Position numbers and translations under genes: made by a program
Notes under the pieces: model-generated
What the model saw: the letters and a program-made list of their open reading frames with translations, nothing else
What the model was told of the DNA's origin: nothing
Databases searched by the model: none
NCBI GenBank assembly: GCA_015059925.1
Contig: SUZL01000003.1
Coordinates: 1-64,000 of the forward strand
Length of the DNA stretch: 64,000 nucleotides
From: Rikenellaceae bacterium
Lineage (GTDB): Bacteria > Bacteroidota > Bacteroidia > Bacteroidales > Rikenellaceae
Direction: 5' to 3'
Shown: positions 34,807-44,923 of the stretch, one piece after another
Layout: the number at the start of each line of letters is the position of its first letter
Position numbering within the stretch: position 1 is the stretch's first letter

Positions 34807-37608
34807 ATGAGAATCCTTTTTAGACTATGCCTAACGACGATAGTCGTGCTGATGGCGCAGCTCTGCTATGCGCAGTCGAGGGCCACCCTTGTCGGCACCG
34901 TAACGGCCGCCGATACCGAGGCTCCCATCGCCTACGCGCTGGTGCACTTCCCCGAGGCGGGTGTGCAGTCGGTAACCAACGGCACGGGAGAGTTCGAGGT
35001 GCGCTTGCTGCCGGGCGAGCATCGTATCGACATCTCGTTTCTGGGCTATGAGCCTGTCGAGCAGACCATCGTGGTACGCGAGGGCGAGAATCGCCTCTCG
35101 TTCGTGCTTCAGGTGGCCAACTTCCACGTTGAGGATGTGGTGGTTACCGCTACGGCAAGCAAGGCGGGTGCTGCCACCTCATCGACCATCTCGCGCACGG
35201 CTATGGATCACATCCAATCCTCGTCGCTGGCCGACGTTATGAGCCTTCTGCCGGGTGCCTCGACCCCCGACACGCGCACGCTCAACCTGAGCCAAGCCTC
35301 GTCGTTCTCGATTCGTGGTGGCGCAAGCCTCGGTGCGGCCATTATTATGGATGGCTCGCCGATGTCGAACAACGCCAATATGCAGACTATGGGCGCAGGC
35401 CGTGAGCCCTTCGCAGCGGCCGACAACCCCGCCGAGGCGGCTATGGCAACCCCCACCTCGGGCGTGGATATGCGACAGATCTCGACCGACAACATCGAAT
35501 CGGTGGAGGTTATTCGCGGCATCGCCTCTGTGGAGTATGGCGACATTACGTCGGGAGCCGTCATCGTCAATACCAAGGCGGGCCGCTCGCCCCTGAGCGT
35601 GAAGCTATCGATGAATCCCAACCTCTACCAGATCTCGGCCACGCACGGCCTGCAGATAGGCGAGCGCGCCGGTGCGGTCAATTATAGCGCCGACTACGCC
35701 TACTCGCAGTATAAGCCTACGGAGGGCTACTCCCACTACGAGCGTGTGAATGGTCAGGTGGGCTACACCAACACTATCGGTCGTTGGTACACCTCGACAA
35801 CGGCCTCCATAGGCCTCTATCGCGACAAGAGCCGTCCCACGCCGGGCGATGAGAACGACTACCGCCGCGCCTTGCAGCGGGAGAATCGCTTCCGCCTCAA
35901 TACCAAGGGCACGCTTTCGATCGATCGCGGCTGGTTTAATAATCTGAAGTATGCCGCCTCGTTTACCTTCACCGACAAGAACAGCGCCTTCGAGGATCAG
36001 GCGGCCAATGCCGAATACACCTTCTCGACCTCGAAGCAGAACGGCCAGATAACCAACAGCGCCACGAGCGGCAAGGTCTTTCTGGAGGATGGCTCGCTGC
36101 TGAGCCAGAACGATGGGGCGTATGCGATGAAGACGCCCAACACCTATATGTATCGCTACAATATCTACGGCCGCGAGCTGAACACCTACGCCCAACTCAT
36201 CGCCAACTTCTCGGGCGAGGCGGGGCCGACCACGCACTTTATCAAGGTGGGTGCCGACCTTCGCAACGATGGCAACCGTGGCCGAGGCAAGGTCTATGAT
36301 GAGGATTCGCCTCCGTTGCGCTCCTCGACCTACGGCTACCAGACGCAGCGCGACCGCTCGTACGACGAGATTCCCTTTATGACTACGCTCGGACTGTTTG
36401 CCGAGGAGTCGTTCAATCTCCGCTTTGCCGGTCGCAACCTCAATGTGGTGGCGGGCGTGCGCTACGACAAGGTCTTCGGCTTTGACGATGTAGTAGCCCC
36501 GCGACTCAACGCCTCGTTGGAGCTGATTCCCCGTGCGCTTATCGTGCGAGGCGGCTATGGCGTAACGGCCAAGTCGCCGACGCTGGAGATGCTCCACCCG
36601 CAGGATGCCTACTTCGATCTGGTCAATTTCGACAACAAGCAGGCTACGGCCGCCGCCGAGAGCCAGAAGTTTCAAGTCGTTACGACCCACGCCTTCTCAT
36701 CGGAGAACCCTTCGCTTGAGATGGCCACTACGGAGAAGCTGGAGCTGGGCCTCGACTTTCAGGTGGGACAGATCGCGGGTACGCTTACACTCTTCAAGGA
36801 TCGCAGCGACAACGGCTACGCCTTCACCTACACGCCCGACTCGTTCCATAGCGTCGATATGGTGCGCTACGGCGTGAGCGAGTATCCCGCCGACGGCAGC
36901 CAGCCCTCGCTACGGGAGCTTTCGCGCGAGAAGGTGCTTATCTACCACACCCGACCTACGAATGCCGCCGCCTATGAGACGCGAGGCGTCGAGCTCTCGG
37001 TCGATTTCGGCCGAATCGATGCCATTCGTACCCGCTTTATCTTGGATGGCGTATGGTCGCGCACGAAGAGCTGGACCAAGGGCTACGGCTACGGCCGCGC
37101 CAATGCCGCCACGAACACCGACCATATGGGAGTCTATTCCCACAATGCCCGCAGCTACTACGAGGTACTCTCGACCAATCTGAAGGCCGTGCACAACATC
37201 CCCTCGATAGGCTTCGTCGTAACGGCTACGGCCAACGTAACGTGGCGCGAGAATTCGTGGGCGCACTACATCAACGACGAGATTCCCATTATGTACATCT
37301 CGGCCAAGGATGGGCAGATGTACGACTTCCACGAGTCGATGTTCGCCGAGGAGGAGTTTCGTAAGCTCGACCGCCGCGCCGATTTGGACATCAAGCGCAA
37401 CATCAAGGATAGCTATATGTCGCCCGTTCTGTGCGTCAATCTGAACGTAACGAAGGAGATACGCGACGTGCTTCGCATCTCGTTCTACGCCAACAACGCC
37501 TTCCGCAGCACCCCGCTCTGGGAGAGCAGCAAGACTCCTGGCTCGTTCGTCCGCCGACAGGCGCAGTCGTTCTTCTTCGGATTATCCCTAACGGCAATGA
37601 TTAAATAA
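34807..37608 (+). CDS. TonB-dependent receptor with N-terminal carboxypeptidase-regulatory-like domain
   Basis: The 933-residue product has a signal peptide ending YAQS (about 23), a CarboxypepD_reg-like beta-sandwich (27-105, VGTVTAADTEAPIAYALVHF), a TonB-box-like VEDVVVTA (108-115), a plug domain (MDHIQSSSLADVMSLLPG, SIRGGASLGAAIIMDGSPMS) and an outer-membrane barrel ending in FFFGLSLTAMIK. No SusD-like gene follows. Instead it heads an operon with a DUF4876 lipoprotein, a DUF6850 barrel and two C25-like proteases. The ligand is unknown; peptides, metal or haem are guesses from context. Confidence 0.9.
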   Translation: MRILFRLCLTTIVVLMAQLCYAQSRATLVGTVTAADTEAPIAYALVHFPEAGVQSVTNGTGEFEVRLLPGEHRIDISFLGYEPVEQTIVVREGENRLSFVLQVANFHVEDVVVTATASKAGAATSSTISRTAMDHIQSSSLADVMSLLPGASTPDTRTLNLSQASSFSIRGGASLGAAIIMDGSPMSNNANMQTMGAGREPFAAADNPAEAAMATPTSGVDMRQISTDNIESVEVIRGIASVEYGDITSGAVIVNTKAGRSPLSVKLSMNPNLYQISATHGLQIGERAGAVNYSADYAYSQYKPTEGYSHYERVNGQVGYTNTIGRWYTSTTASIGLYRDKSRPTPGDENDYRRALQRENRFRLNTKGTLSIDRGWFNNLKYAASFTFTDKNSAFEDQAANAEYTFSTSKQNGQITNSATSGKVFLEDGSLLSQNDGAYAMKTPNTYMYRYNIYGRELNTYAQLIANFSGEAGPTTHFIKVGADLRNDGNRGRGKVYDEDSPPLRSSTYGYQTQRDRSYDEIPFMTTLGLFAEESFNLRFAGRNLNVVAGVRYDKVFGFDDVVAPRLNASLELIPRALIVRGGYGVTAKSPTLEMLHPQDAYFDLVNFDNKQATAAAESQKFQVVTTHAFSSENPSLEMATTEKLELGLDFQVGQIAGTLTLFKDRSDNGYAFTYTPDSFHSVDMVRYGVSEYPADGSQPSLRELSREKVLIYHTRPTNAAAYETRGVELSVDFGRIDAIRTRFILDGVWSRTKSWTKGYGYGRANAATNTDHMGVYSHNARSYYEVLSTNLKAVHNIPSIGFVVTATANVTWRENSWAHYINDEIPIMYISAKDGQMYDFHESMFAEEEFRKLDRRADLDIKRNIKDSYMSPVLCVNLNVTKEIRDVLRISFYANNAFRSTPLWESSKTPGSFVRRQAQSFFFGLSLTAMIK

Positions 37609-37616
37609 AAGCAGAT

Positions 37617-38897
37617 ATGAGAAAGCATATATATAATATTATAGCGCTGGCCGTGGCGTTGCTCTTCGCGTCGTGTGCCGAGATGATGAACGATGCGCGC
37701 GATGCGGAGATCGTAGCCCCGATTACGGTCTCTTTCAAGGTCGATATCAACTCTTTCACCGCCCCCGATGGCTCGACGGCCGAAGCCCCCGAGGAGTGGT
37801 ACGACGATTTGGAGGTCGTGTTCAACAACTTCTCCGAGGGTATCCAGACCAAAGTGCGCCTCGCCCCCGATGGCGTGGCTGAGGCGGAGATCATCCCCGG
37901 CATCTACAACATCACGGTGCGCAGCACACAACGCTACGCCCGCCGACAGTATATCATCAACGGCCTGAAGCAGAACGTGGCCTTTGTCGAGGATATGCCC
38001 TCGATCGACGAGCGCAACACTCTCTCGATACAGCCCGTTATGGACTCGCCGCTCTGCATCCGCGAGATGTACTACGCAGGCTCACCCGGCGGATATTTCC
38101 GCGATCAGTTCTACGAGATCTATAACAATGGCAACGAGGTGGTCTATCTCGACCACTTCTGTCTGGCGCACCTCGTGCCCGAGTACGCCACCACGAGCCT
38201 TCCCGAGTGGCCTGCCGAGGATGGCACCGACAAGTATGTCTATGCCGTTACGCTGTGGCAGATTCAGGGCGATGGCGACGACTACCCGCTGCAGCCGGGC
38301 GAGTCGGTCGTTGTGGCGCAGGAGGCTGCCGACCACACCAAGATCGAGACGTGGGCAGGTTTCGGACTGGTCGATACGTCGAAGGCCGATTGGGAGTGCT
38401 GGTCGGGCAACGAGCAGCGCATCAATACGGAGGTACCCGATCTGCCGTATGTCTTTTGGTCGGGATGGATTATGACTATGCAGTGGCTCACCTCGGTCGA
38501 TGGCTCGGCTATGGCGCTCTACCAGCCCGGGCAGAACCTCGCCTTCGGCTCGGATTATTGGCAGGTGGGCACCACGACGCAGTGTCAGGTTGGAGGCTCG
38601 GGCCAGCAGTATGTCCGCATCCCCGTAGGCGATATTTACGACGCTGTGGAGTGTGTGCCGACGGCCGCCGATCTGGATATGAAGCGTGTGCCGGGCATTC
38701 TGGACTCGGGCGCAGCTACGGTGGATGGCTATTACAACGGCCGCAGCATCTCGCGCAAGGTGGCATCACGCCGCGAGGATGGCAGCCCCATATTTCAGGA
38801 TACGAACAACTCGACGGCCGACTTTGAGGTGTGCGACAGCCCCGTCATCCGTCGCCACGACGTGAAGCGTCCCGCGTGGAGCGTATGGGCAGAGTAG
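37617..38897 (+). CDS. DUF4876 family lipoprotein
   Basis: The 426-residue product has a lipoprotein signal with lipobox FASC (Cys20). It has an N-terminal immunoglobulin-like strand region (about 35-110) and then the DUF4876 core, including CIREMYYAGSPGGYFRDQFYEIYNNGNEVVYLDHFCLAHL, written here only as a family marker in parts, and KRVPGILDSGAATVDGYYNG. The core resembles lamin-tail-type domains (YEIYNNG). It begins 9 bases after the receptor stop. It is probably the surface partner of that receptor, by analogy with SusD or BtuG, which is inference. Confidence 0.82.
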   Translation: MRKHIYNIIALAVALLFASCAEMMNDARDAEIVAPITVSFKVDINSFTAPDGSTAEAPEEWYDDLEVVFNNFSEGIQTKVRLAPDGVAEAEIIPGIYNITVRSTQRYARRQYIINGLKQNVAFVEDMPSIDERNTLSIQPVMDSPLCIREMYYAGSPGGYFRDQFYEIYNNGNEVVYLDHFCLAHLVPEYATTSLPEWPAEDGTDKYVYAVTLWQIQGDGDDYPLQPGESVVVAQEAADHTKIETWAGFGLVDTSKADWECWSGNEQRINTEVPDLPYVFWSGWIMTMQWLTSVDGSAMALYQPGQNLAFGSDYWQVGTTTQCQVGGSGQQYVRIPVGDIYDAVECVPTAADLDMKRVPGILDSGAATVDGYYNGRSISRKVASRREDGSPIFQDTNNSTADFEVCDSPVIRRHDVKRPAWSVWAE

Positions 38898-38920
38898 TGT
38901 AACGGTAAAAAGAAAGATGT

Positions 38921-40501
38921 ATGAGACGATTTAGATATTTTTTGATGTTGCTCCTGCTCGCCTTCGTGCAGCGCGGCGCAGCGCAGCAGAGCGATAGCCT
39001 ATCCTCGCCGCAGAGCCTTGAGCGCAAGCGTATGGAGAGCCTCTGGTTCTCGGCCACCGACAACGCCGCAGGTGCGCAGCTGGATCAGATGGGACGCTTT
39101 GGCTCTCTGGGGATTAACTACAACCATAGCGAGGGCGATTTCCAGCGCACACAGCTGGGCCGCAACAACGACGGCTACGGCTTCTCGACCGATGGCGGTG
39201 GCGAGTTCGACAACCTGAAGGGTGCGTTCCTGTGGGGATACTTCGACTACTCGCACGATAAGATCCGCGAGGCGCGCTATAACGCTTCGCTCATCGACCC
39301 CCTGCGAGGCACGCCCTTCTATCTGGCCGATCGTAACGTAAGCGACTGGATTCACCAGAACTACCAGCTCGGCCTAAAGGCGGCAACGCCCGTTATGGGT
39401 AGGCATTGGGTGCTGGGCATAGGCGTTGATTATCAGAATGCGCAGGGAGCCAAGCAGATCGATCCCCGCCCCAATGTGCAGCTCTCGAAGTTTGCAATCA
39501 CCCCTTCGGTGGCCTTCACTGAAGGGCGACACACCGTAGGTGCCAACTACTCCTATCGCTCACGCCGCGAGGATGGCACGGCGCAGAACTCGATAAGCCT
39601 TATCACGCAACCCGTTTGGGAGGTCGTAGCCCCCGGCTTTTACAATACGGCCGAGGTCGGCAGCGGCAGCTTCTCGGGACTGCGTGCCTACAACGCCAAT
39701 GCGATGGGTGGCGGTGTGCAGTATGGCTACGCGACCGACCGCCTTCGTCTGCTGCTCGCAGCGGAGTACGACTTCGAGGTTGAGGATGTGAATAACCACT
39801 ACACCACGCCCAAGACCATCGGCACAACGCGCCAGAGTGAGTGGGCCGCCAAAGCGCGCCTGAATTATGACTTTGGTCGGCGCAGCGCCCTGCTTGTTGA
39901 GGCCGACTATCTCAACCGCTCGATCGATGGCATTGAGTATGTGCAGGTCTATGACTCCTCGCACGAGGTTGCCCAGTGGGTTGTGATCTCGAAGAACGTA
40001 CGCTCGAACTTCTCGACCGAGCGCCTGCGTCTAAAGGCCGACTATATGCTCAAGCGCGGCAATTCGTATTCGTGGCTCGTGGGCTTTGACGTGGAGCGCG
40101 AGACGTTGTCGGATATCTATTACCTGCCCCGCTCTACGCAGAAGGTGGAGTCGGTGGTGGCGAGTGCGAGGGTGAAGAAGAATTTTTCATTCGGACGGAA
40201 CTCGATCCTTGTCGGTGCGCGCTACGCCCTAAAGGAAAATCTCGACAACGAGCACACCTACGCAGGTAACTACGCCGACTCGGAGATATATAAAAATATG
40301 GTGCTGCGCGACTTCGACTACTTGCGCCGCGATGCCAGCGCGCTGGATTTCTATCTGGGCTACTCGCGCGGTGGCGTGTTTAAGTCTCTCTCGTCGCTCT
40401 TTCTTAATCTCGAGGGCCGATACCTATCGCCGCGTGGCGAGGGGGCGTTTGACTTCGACGATCACCTGCAACTGACGCTCAAGGCGGGCCTTACATTCTA
40501 A
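38921..40501 (+). CDS. DUF6850-like outer-membrane beta-barrel protein
   Basis: The 526-residue product has a signal peptide ending RGAAQ (about 25). The rest is alternating beta-strand sequence with many aromatic girdle residues, for example YGFSTDGGGEFDNLKGAFLW, HTVGANYSYRSRREDG and LRLLLAAEYDFEVEDV, and it ends in a strand LQLTLKAGLTF typical of outer-membrane barrels. It has no plug domain. It lies between the DUF4876 lipoprotein and the proteases with 20-25-base gaps, so it is likely an outer-membrane pore or scaffold of the same system. Confidence 0.78.
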   Translation: MRRFRYFLMLLLLAFVQRGAAQQSDSLSSPQSLERKRMESLWFSATDNAAGAQLDQMGRFGSLGINYNHSEGDFQRTQLGRNNDGYGFSTDGGGEFDNLKGAFLWGYFDYSHDKIREARYNASLIDPLRGTPFYLADRNVSDWIHQNYQLGLKAATPVMGRHWVLGIGVDYQNAQGAKQIDPRPNVQLSKFAITPSVAFTEGRHTVGANYSYRSRREDGTAQNSISLITQPVWEVVAPGFYNTAEVGSGSFSGLRAYNANAMGGGVQYGYATDRLRLLLAAEYDFEVEDVNNHYTTPKTIGTTRQSEWAAKARLNYDFGRRSALLVEADYLNRSIDGIEYVQVYDSSHEVAQWVVISKNVRSNFSTERLRLKADYMLKRGNSYSWLVGFDVERETLSDIYYLPRSTQKVESVVASARVKKNFSFGRNSILVGARYALKENLDNEHTYAGNYADSEIYKNMVLRDFDYLRRDASALDFYLGYSRGGVFKSLSSLFLNLEGRYLSPRGEGAFDFDDHLQLTLKAGLTF

Positions 40502-40522
40502 CGAAAACAAACACTCTGCATA

Positions 40523-42694
40523 ATGAATTACAAACTCTTACTATTAACCCTGCTCTCCGCCCTTACGCTTGGCGCTAAGGCACAGCACATCGACCGCCCG
40601 CAGATCGAGGGCCCCACGTCGTTTGCCGTTATCACCGACCGCACCACCTACGAGCGTTGCCGCGAGCAGATCACCCTCTACAAGCAGACCATCGAGAGCG
40701 AGGGCCTGCCCGTATTTGTCGTGGCCGAGGATTGGACTACGCCCGAGCAGGTGCGCGCACAGCTCAAAAAACTCTACGACGAGAGCGCGCTGGAGGGTTG
40801 CGTATTGGTTGGCGATGTGCCCATTGCGATGATTACGCGGGCGCAGCACCTCACCTCGGCCTTTAAGATGAACGAGCGCACCTTCCCGCTGAAGGAGTGC
40901 TCCGTGCCGTCGGATCGCTACTACGACGACTTCGATCTGGAGTTCGACCGTCTGGACGAGCCTTCGGATGGGCTGCTTCACTACTTCGCTATGAGCCCCC
41001 GCTCGCTGCAATATATCGAGTGCGACATCTACTCGGGCCGCATCAAGCCGCAGGCGGGCAATGGCGATCCTTACCGTCAGATTGCCGCCTACTTGGAGAA
41101 GGCCGTCAGGGAGCATCGCGCCGTAAATGAGCTTGATCAGTTCCTCTCCTTCACGGGTAGCGGCTCGCACTCCAACTCGCTCGTGGCGTGGCGCTCGGAG
41201 CAGCAGATCGTGCGCGAGCAGTTCGGCGATCGCTTCGCCCACCGCAATGCGGCACGCTTCACGCGCTTCACGATGGAGCCCTATATGAAATACGATGCCA
41301 TCCGCGACCTGCGCCGCAAGGATCTCGACTTTATGATTTTCCACCAGCACGGCGACTATTTCCGAATGTATATCTCGGGCGATCCCACAACCTCCTCGAT
41401 GGACGAACACATCGAGCAGATGGAGGTGCGCCTGCGTGCTTTGGCCTCGCGCGGCAGCGACTCGGCCCGCAAGCTGGCCGATGAGTGGGGATTGGATTCG
41501 ACGTGGTATGCCAACTACGCCACGCCCGAAATGGTGGAGAAGGATTCGCTTATCGACCTTCGCACGGGCATCATCCTCGAGGAGATCAACGACATCCGCC
41601 CCAATGCCCGAATGGTATTCTTCGATGCCTGCTACAATGGCGACTTCCGTAACGATGATTACATTGCCGGCAAGTTCATCTTCTCCGAGGGCGACTGCGT
41701 TGTGGCGTGGGCCAACAGCGTCAATGTGTTGCAGGATAAGACCTCGTACGATTTGATGGGACTTTTGGGCTATGGCGCTCGCGTGGGCGTGTGGGCCAAG
41801 CATATCAACATCCTCGAGTCGCACATTCACGGCGACCCGACGCTCTTTTTCGAGAGCGCCGAAGGGGCCGATCTGGACATCAACCGCAACGTACTGCGCC
41901 GCGACCACGACTATTGGCTCTCGATGCTCGACCACCCGCTGCCCGACGTGCAGTCGCTGGCGATGATTCGACTCTTGGAGGAGGATTACGCCGAGCTATC
42001 GGATGTACTGCTCCGTAAATATATGACCTCGCCCTCGGCCGTTGTGCGCGGCACAGCGATGATGCTCGCCGAGCGACTGGACGACGAGAACTACAAGCAG
42101 ATTCTGATGAAGGCCTCGACCGACAGCTTCGAGTTCACGCGCCGCATTGCCGTTACGCGAATGGGGCAGAAGGGCGACGAGGATTTCATCCCGCTTTTGA
42201 TCGACTCCTACATCAACGACAACAACTCGGCCCGCGTGATGTTCCAGAACACCTTTGCTCTGGCCTCGTTCGACCGCGACAAGGTCTTGAAGGCTATCGA
42301 CGAGCGTTTCGACGGCTCGACGATGTACGACGCTGCGGCGATGAAGGAGGATATTCTGCGATATGTCGATACCCGCACCGAGGATGGTTACCCATCCAGG
42401 CGCAAGAACTTCGTCGATCGCGAGGATAAGCGTTGGCGACCGTTCTACATCACGGCGCTGAAGAATCAGCCTCTGCATCAGTATGTTGATGATTTTGTCA
42501 AGATCCTCGCCGACGAGAGCGAGGAGGAGCGCATTCGCGTTCTTATGGCCGAGGCGCTGGCGTGGTTCGATCTATCGGTGCATAAGCAGAAGATCGCCTC
42601 GACGTGCCGTCAGCTGCTCGATCGTGGCGGAATGTCGGAGGAGCTGGAGCGCGAGGTGCAACGCGCCTATTCACGCTTAACATCTAAAAAGTAG
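40523..42694 (+). CDS. Gingipain-like (C25) putative cysteine protease with HEAT-like C-terminus, paralogue 1
   Basis: The 723-residue product has a Sec signal (about 1-20, LTLGAKA) and no lipobox. The C25-type landmarks are in order: CVLVGDVP (93-100), SDRYYDDFD (130-138), YSGRIKP (170-176), the His-Gly pair in IFHQHGDYF (His276), VFFDACYNGDF with Cys370, and HIHGDPTLFF (434-443). Gingipains use the same His-Cys dyad in HG and ACVNGDF contexts. From about 455 to the end, helical HEAT-like repeats follow (SLAMIRLLEEDYAEL, VVRGTAMMLAERL, EERIRVLMAEALAWF). I see no type IX secretion C-terminal domain, so it may be periplasmic. Substrate unknown. Confidence 0.75.
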   Translation: MNYKLLLLTLLSALTLGAKAQHIDRPQIEGPTSFAVITDRTTYERCREQITLYKQTIESEGLPVFVVAEDWTTPEQVRAQLKKLYDESALEGCVLVGDVPIAMITRAQHLTSAFKMNERTFPLKECSVPSDRYYDDFDLEFDRLDEPSDGLLHYFAMSPRSLQYIECDIYSGRIKPQAGNGDPYRQIAAYLEKAVREHRAVNELDQFLSFTGSGSHSNSLVAWRSEQQIVREQFGDRFAHRNAARFTRFTMEPYMKYDAIRDLRRKDLDFMIFHQHGDYFRMYISGDPTTSSMDEHIEQMEVRLRALASRGSDSARKLADEWGLDSTWYANYATPEMVEKDSLIDLRTGIILEEINDIRPNARMVFFDACYNGDFRNDDYIAGKFIFSEGDCVVAWANSVNVLQDKTSYDLMGLLGYGARVGVWAKHINILESHIHGDPTLFFESAEGADLDINRNVLRRDHDYWLSMLDHPLPDVQSLAMIRLLEEDYAELSDVLLRKYMTSPSAVVRGTAMMLAERLDDENYKQILMKASTDSFEFTRRIAVTRMGQKGDEDFIPLLIDSYINDNNSARVMFQNTFALASFDRDKVLKAIDERFDGSTMYDAAAMKEDILRYVDTRTEDGYPSRRKNFVDREDKRWRPFYITALKNQPLHQYVDDFVKILADESEEERIRVLMAEALAWFDLSVHKQKIASTCRQLLDRGGMSEELEREVQRAYSRLTSKK

Positions 42695-42699
42695 AGACT

Positions 42700-44916
42700 A
42701 TGAGAAAGTTTTTGATCATATTGGCAGCCACCCTTGCCGCGCTCTCGGCCGAGGCTGCAAAGGTAAATATCGAGCGCCCCGCAAAGGGTGCCGCAACATC
42801 GTTCGCTATCGTCATCGATAGCCAGACCTACGCCGCCTGCCGCGATGCTGTCGAGGCCTACCGCTCGGCACTCGAGGAGGATGGGCTGGGCGTGTGGATC
42901 GTTCGGAGCGATTGGCACTCGCCAGAGCAGGTGCGCTCGGCGCTAAAGAAGATCTATCAGCAGTCGCTCCGCCATCAGCCGCTTGAGGGTTGCGTCTTTG
43001 TGGGCGATGTACCCTATGTGAGTGTGCAGAATGCGCAGCATATGACAACGGCCTTCAAGATGAACGAAAAGACCTTCCCCATCGAGGAGGCCTCGGTAAC
43101 GACGGACAGATTCTACGACGATCTGAATCTCAAGTTCGAGTTCTTGCGCCGCGACTCGCTCGATCATCTGCGATTCTACTACAAGCTCGCCGAGGATTCG
43201 CCCCAGCAGCTCAATCCCACCTTCTACTCGGGTCGCATCCGCTACCCCGAGCAGATGGGAGGCGATAAGTACGAGGCCATCTCGCGCTATCTGCGTAAGG
43301 TCGTGCAGGAGCGCAAGCGCGCCGACATAATCGACCACGTTGTAACCTTCGCAGGTGCGGCCTACAACTCGGATTGCCTTGTCGTGTGGATGGACGAGCG
43401 CGTGGCACTCGGCGAGATGTTCCCGCAACTCGAGCGCAACGACTATATGGCCCTTAGGCAGCTCAATTTCCGTATGCACGATTACGGTATGACCTACCGC
43501 CTGCTGCGTGAATTGGAGCGCGACGAGGTCGATATTATGATGTTCAACGAACACGGCTCGGTGGATCGCCAGCACGTCAGCGGCGAGGGCCCGATCGAGG
43601 GTTTCGAGGCGCGTGCCGAAGCTCTGCGCGACGTGGTCTATTCGGCCATCCGCCGCGAGGAGCGCAAGGGCGAGAAGGGCGATGTGGAGGGCGCGAAGGC
43701 CTACTTCAAGGAGCGTTACCACCTCACCGATGCCTTCTTTAACGAGTACTACAACCCCTCACCTGCCGCCCCCTCGACCGACGATCTTACGTTGGAGGAT
43801 TTGCAGGGAAAACGCCTCAATCCCCGCCTTGTGATACTTAATGCCTGCTACAACGGCTCGTTCCACGAGAAGGGTTATGTGGCCGGCAGCTACATCTTTG
43901 GCGAGGGGCGTACGGTTGCGGTGCAGGGCAATACGATCAATGTGTTGCAGGATCGCTGGACCTACGAGCTCTTCGGCCTTTTGACGCAGGGCGTTCGCGT
44001 GGGACAGTACAACCGCTTGGTGGCAACCCTCGAGGGACACATCATCGGCGATCCCGCCTTCCGCTTTGCATCCACCGTCGAGGGTTCGCTCTCGCGCGAT
44101 ATGGTCGTAAGACAGGTTCGCTCGAAGCGGGGTGTTTCGACCGAGAATCTCTGTTATTGGCGCGAGATGCTGTCTGCGGCGAGTGCCGACCGTCAGGCAT
44201 TGGCCCTTCGTATGCTCGCCGATGGAGGTGCAATTACGCCCGATGAGTTGCTGAAGAAGTACCGCGAGTGCAACCTCGCAACCGTCAGAATGGAGTGCCT
44301 GAAGCTGCTCTCGCGCTTCGGCTCAACGCCCCAGATGATCGAGGCCGTCGGCGAGGCGCTCTATGACAGCTACGAGTTGGTGCGCCGCAATGCGGCCACC
44401 TATGCGTGGATGTTGGGCGCGGAGGAGCTGGCCGCGAAGGCTGCAGATTTGATGCTGAACTATCCTGAATCGCAGCGTGTTACATTCTCGCTCAACCGCG
44501 TGATGGAGATTCTGCCCGAGCGCGTGGCTGTCGAGGCATTCGAGCGCGCGGCGGCCGAGTGCGGCTACCCGATAAAGGAGAATATCGACGCCGTAGGTGC
44601 CTACATCAAACGTATGCAGAACTATAAAAAGAGCGAGATGGAGACGCTCTTTAACGCCGAGGAGAGCCTCGCGTCCCGCATCAGCGCCATCCGAGGCGTG
44701 AGAAACAACACCTACCACGAGTATGTGCCGCAGATGATTGCCCTTCTGCAGGACGATGCTGCGCCGTCGGAGCTGCGCGTGGCTGTGGCCGAGGCGTTGG
44801 GTTGGTTTACGCTCTCGCCCCGCAAGGGAGAGATTGTCGCGGCGTGCAGTGCGCTACGAACTTCCGATAAGGATTTGGCCGCCGAACTGCAACAGACGAT
44901 TTTGCGCCTGCAATAG
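42700..44916 (+). CDS. Gingipain-like (C25) putative cysteine protease with HEAT-like C-terminus, paralogue 2
   Basis: The 738-residue product is colinear with the preceding gene and starts 6 bases after it. It has a signal peptide (about 1-19), CVFVGDVP (98-105), TDRFYDDLN, YSGRIRYPEQ, the His in MFNEHGSVDR (His285), the Cys in VILNACYNGSF (Cys383), a GDPAFRF motif, and helical repeats from about 470 (TVRMECLKLLSRFG, LRVAVAEALGWFTLSP). A linker insert of about 20 residues (EERKGEKGDVEGAK) is unique to this copy. The residues flanking the dyad differ between copies, suggesting different specificity. A terminator follows at 44924. Confidence 0.75.
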   Translation: MRKFLIILAATLAALSAEAAKVNIERPAKGAATSFAIVIDSQTYAACRDAVEAYRSALEEDGLGVWIVRSDWHSPEQVRSALKKIYQQSLRHQPLEGCVFVGDVPYVSVQNAQHMTTAFKMNEKTFPIEEASVTTDRFYDDLNLKFEFLRRDSLDHLRFYYKLAEDSPQQLNPTFYSGRIRYPEQMGGDKYEAISRYLRKVVQERKRADIIDHVVTFAGAAYNSDCLVVWMDERVALGEMFPQLERNDYMALRQLNFRMHDYGMTYRLLRELERDEVDIMMFNEHGSVDRQHVSGEGPIEGFEARAEALRDVVYSAIRREERKGEKGDVEGAKAYFKERYHLTDAFFNEYYNPSPAAPSTDDLTLEDLQGKRLNPRLVILNACYNGSFHEKGYVAGSYIFGEGRTVAVQGNTINVLQDRWTYELFGLLTQGVRVGQYNRLVATLEGHIIGDPAFRFASTVEGSLSRDMVVRQVRSKRGVSTENLCYWREMLSAASADRQALALRMLADGGAITPDELLKKYRECNLATVRMECLKLLSRFGSTPQMIEAVGEALYDSYELVRRNAATYAWMLGAEELAAKAADLMLNYPESQRVTFSLNRVMEILPERVAVEAFERAAAECGYPIKENIDAVGAYIKRMQNYKKSEMETLFNAEESLASRISAIRGVRNNTYHEYVPQMIALLQDDAAPSELRVAVAEALGWFTLSPRKGEIVAACSALRTSDKDLAAELQQTILRLQ

Positions 44917-44923
44917 AGCCAAG

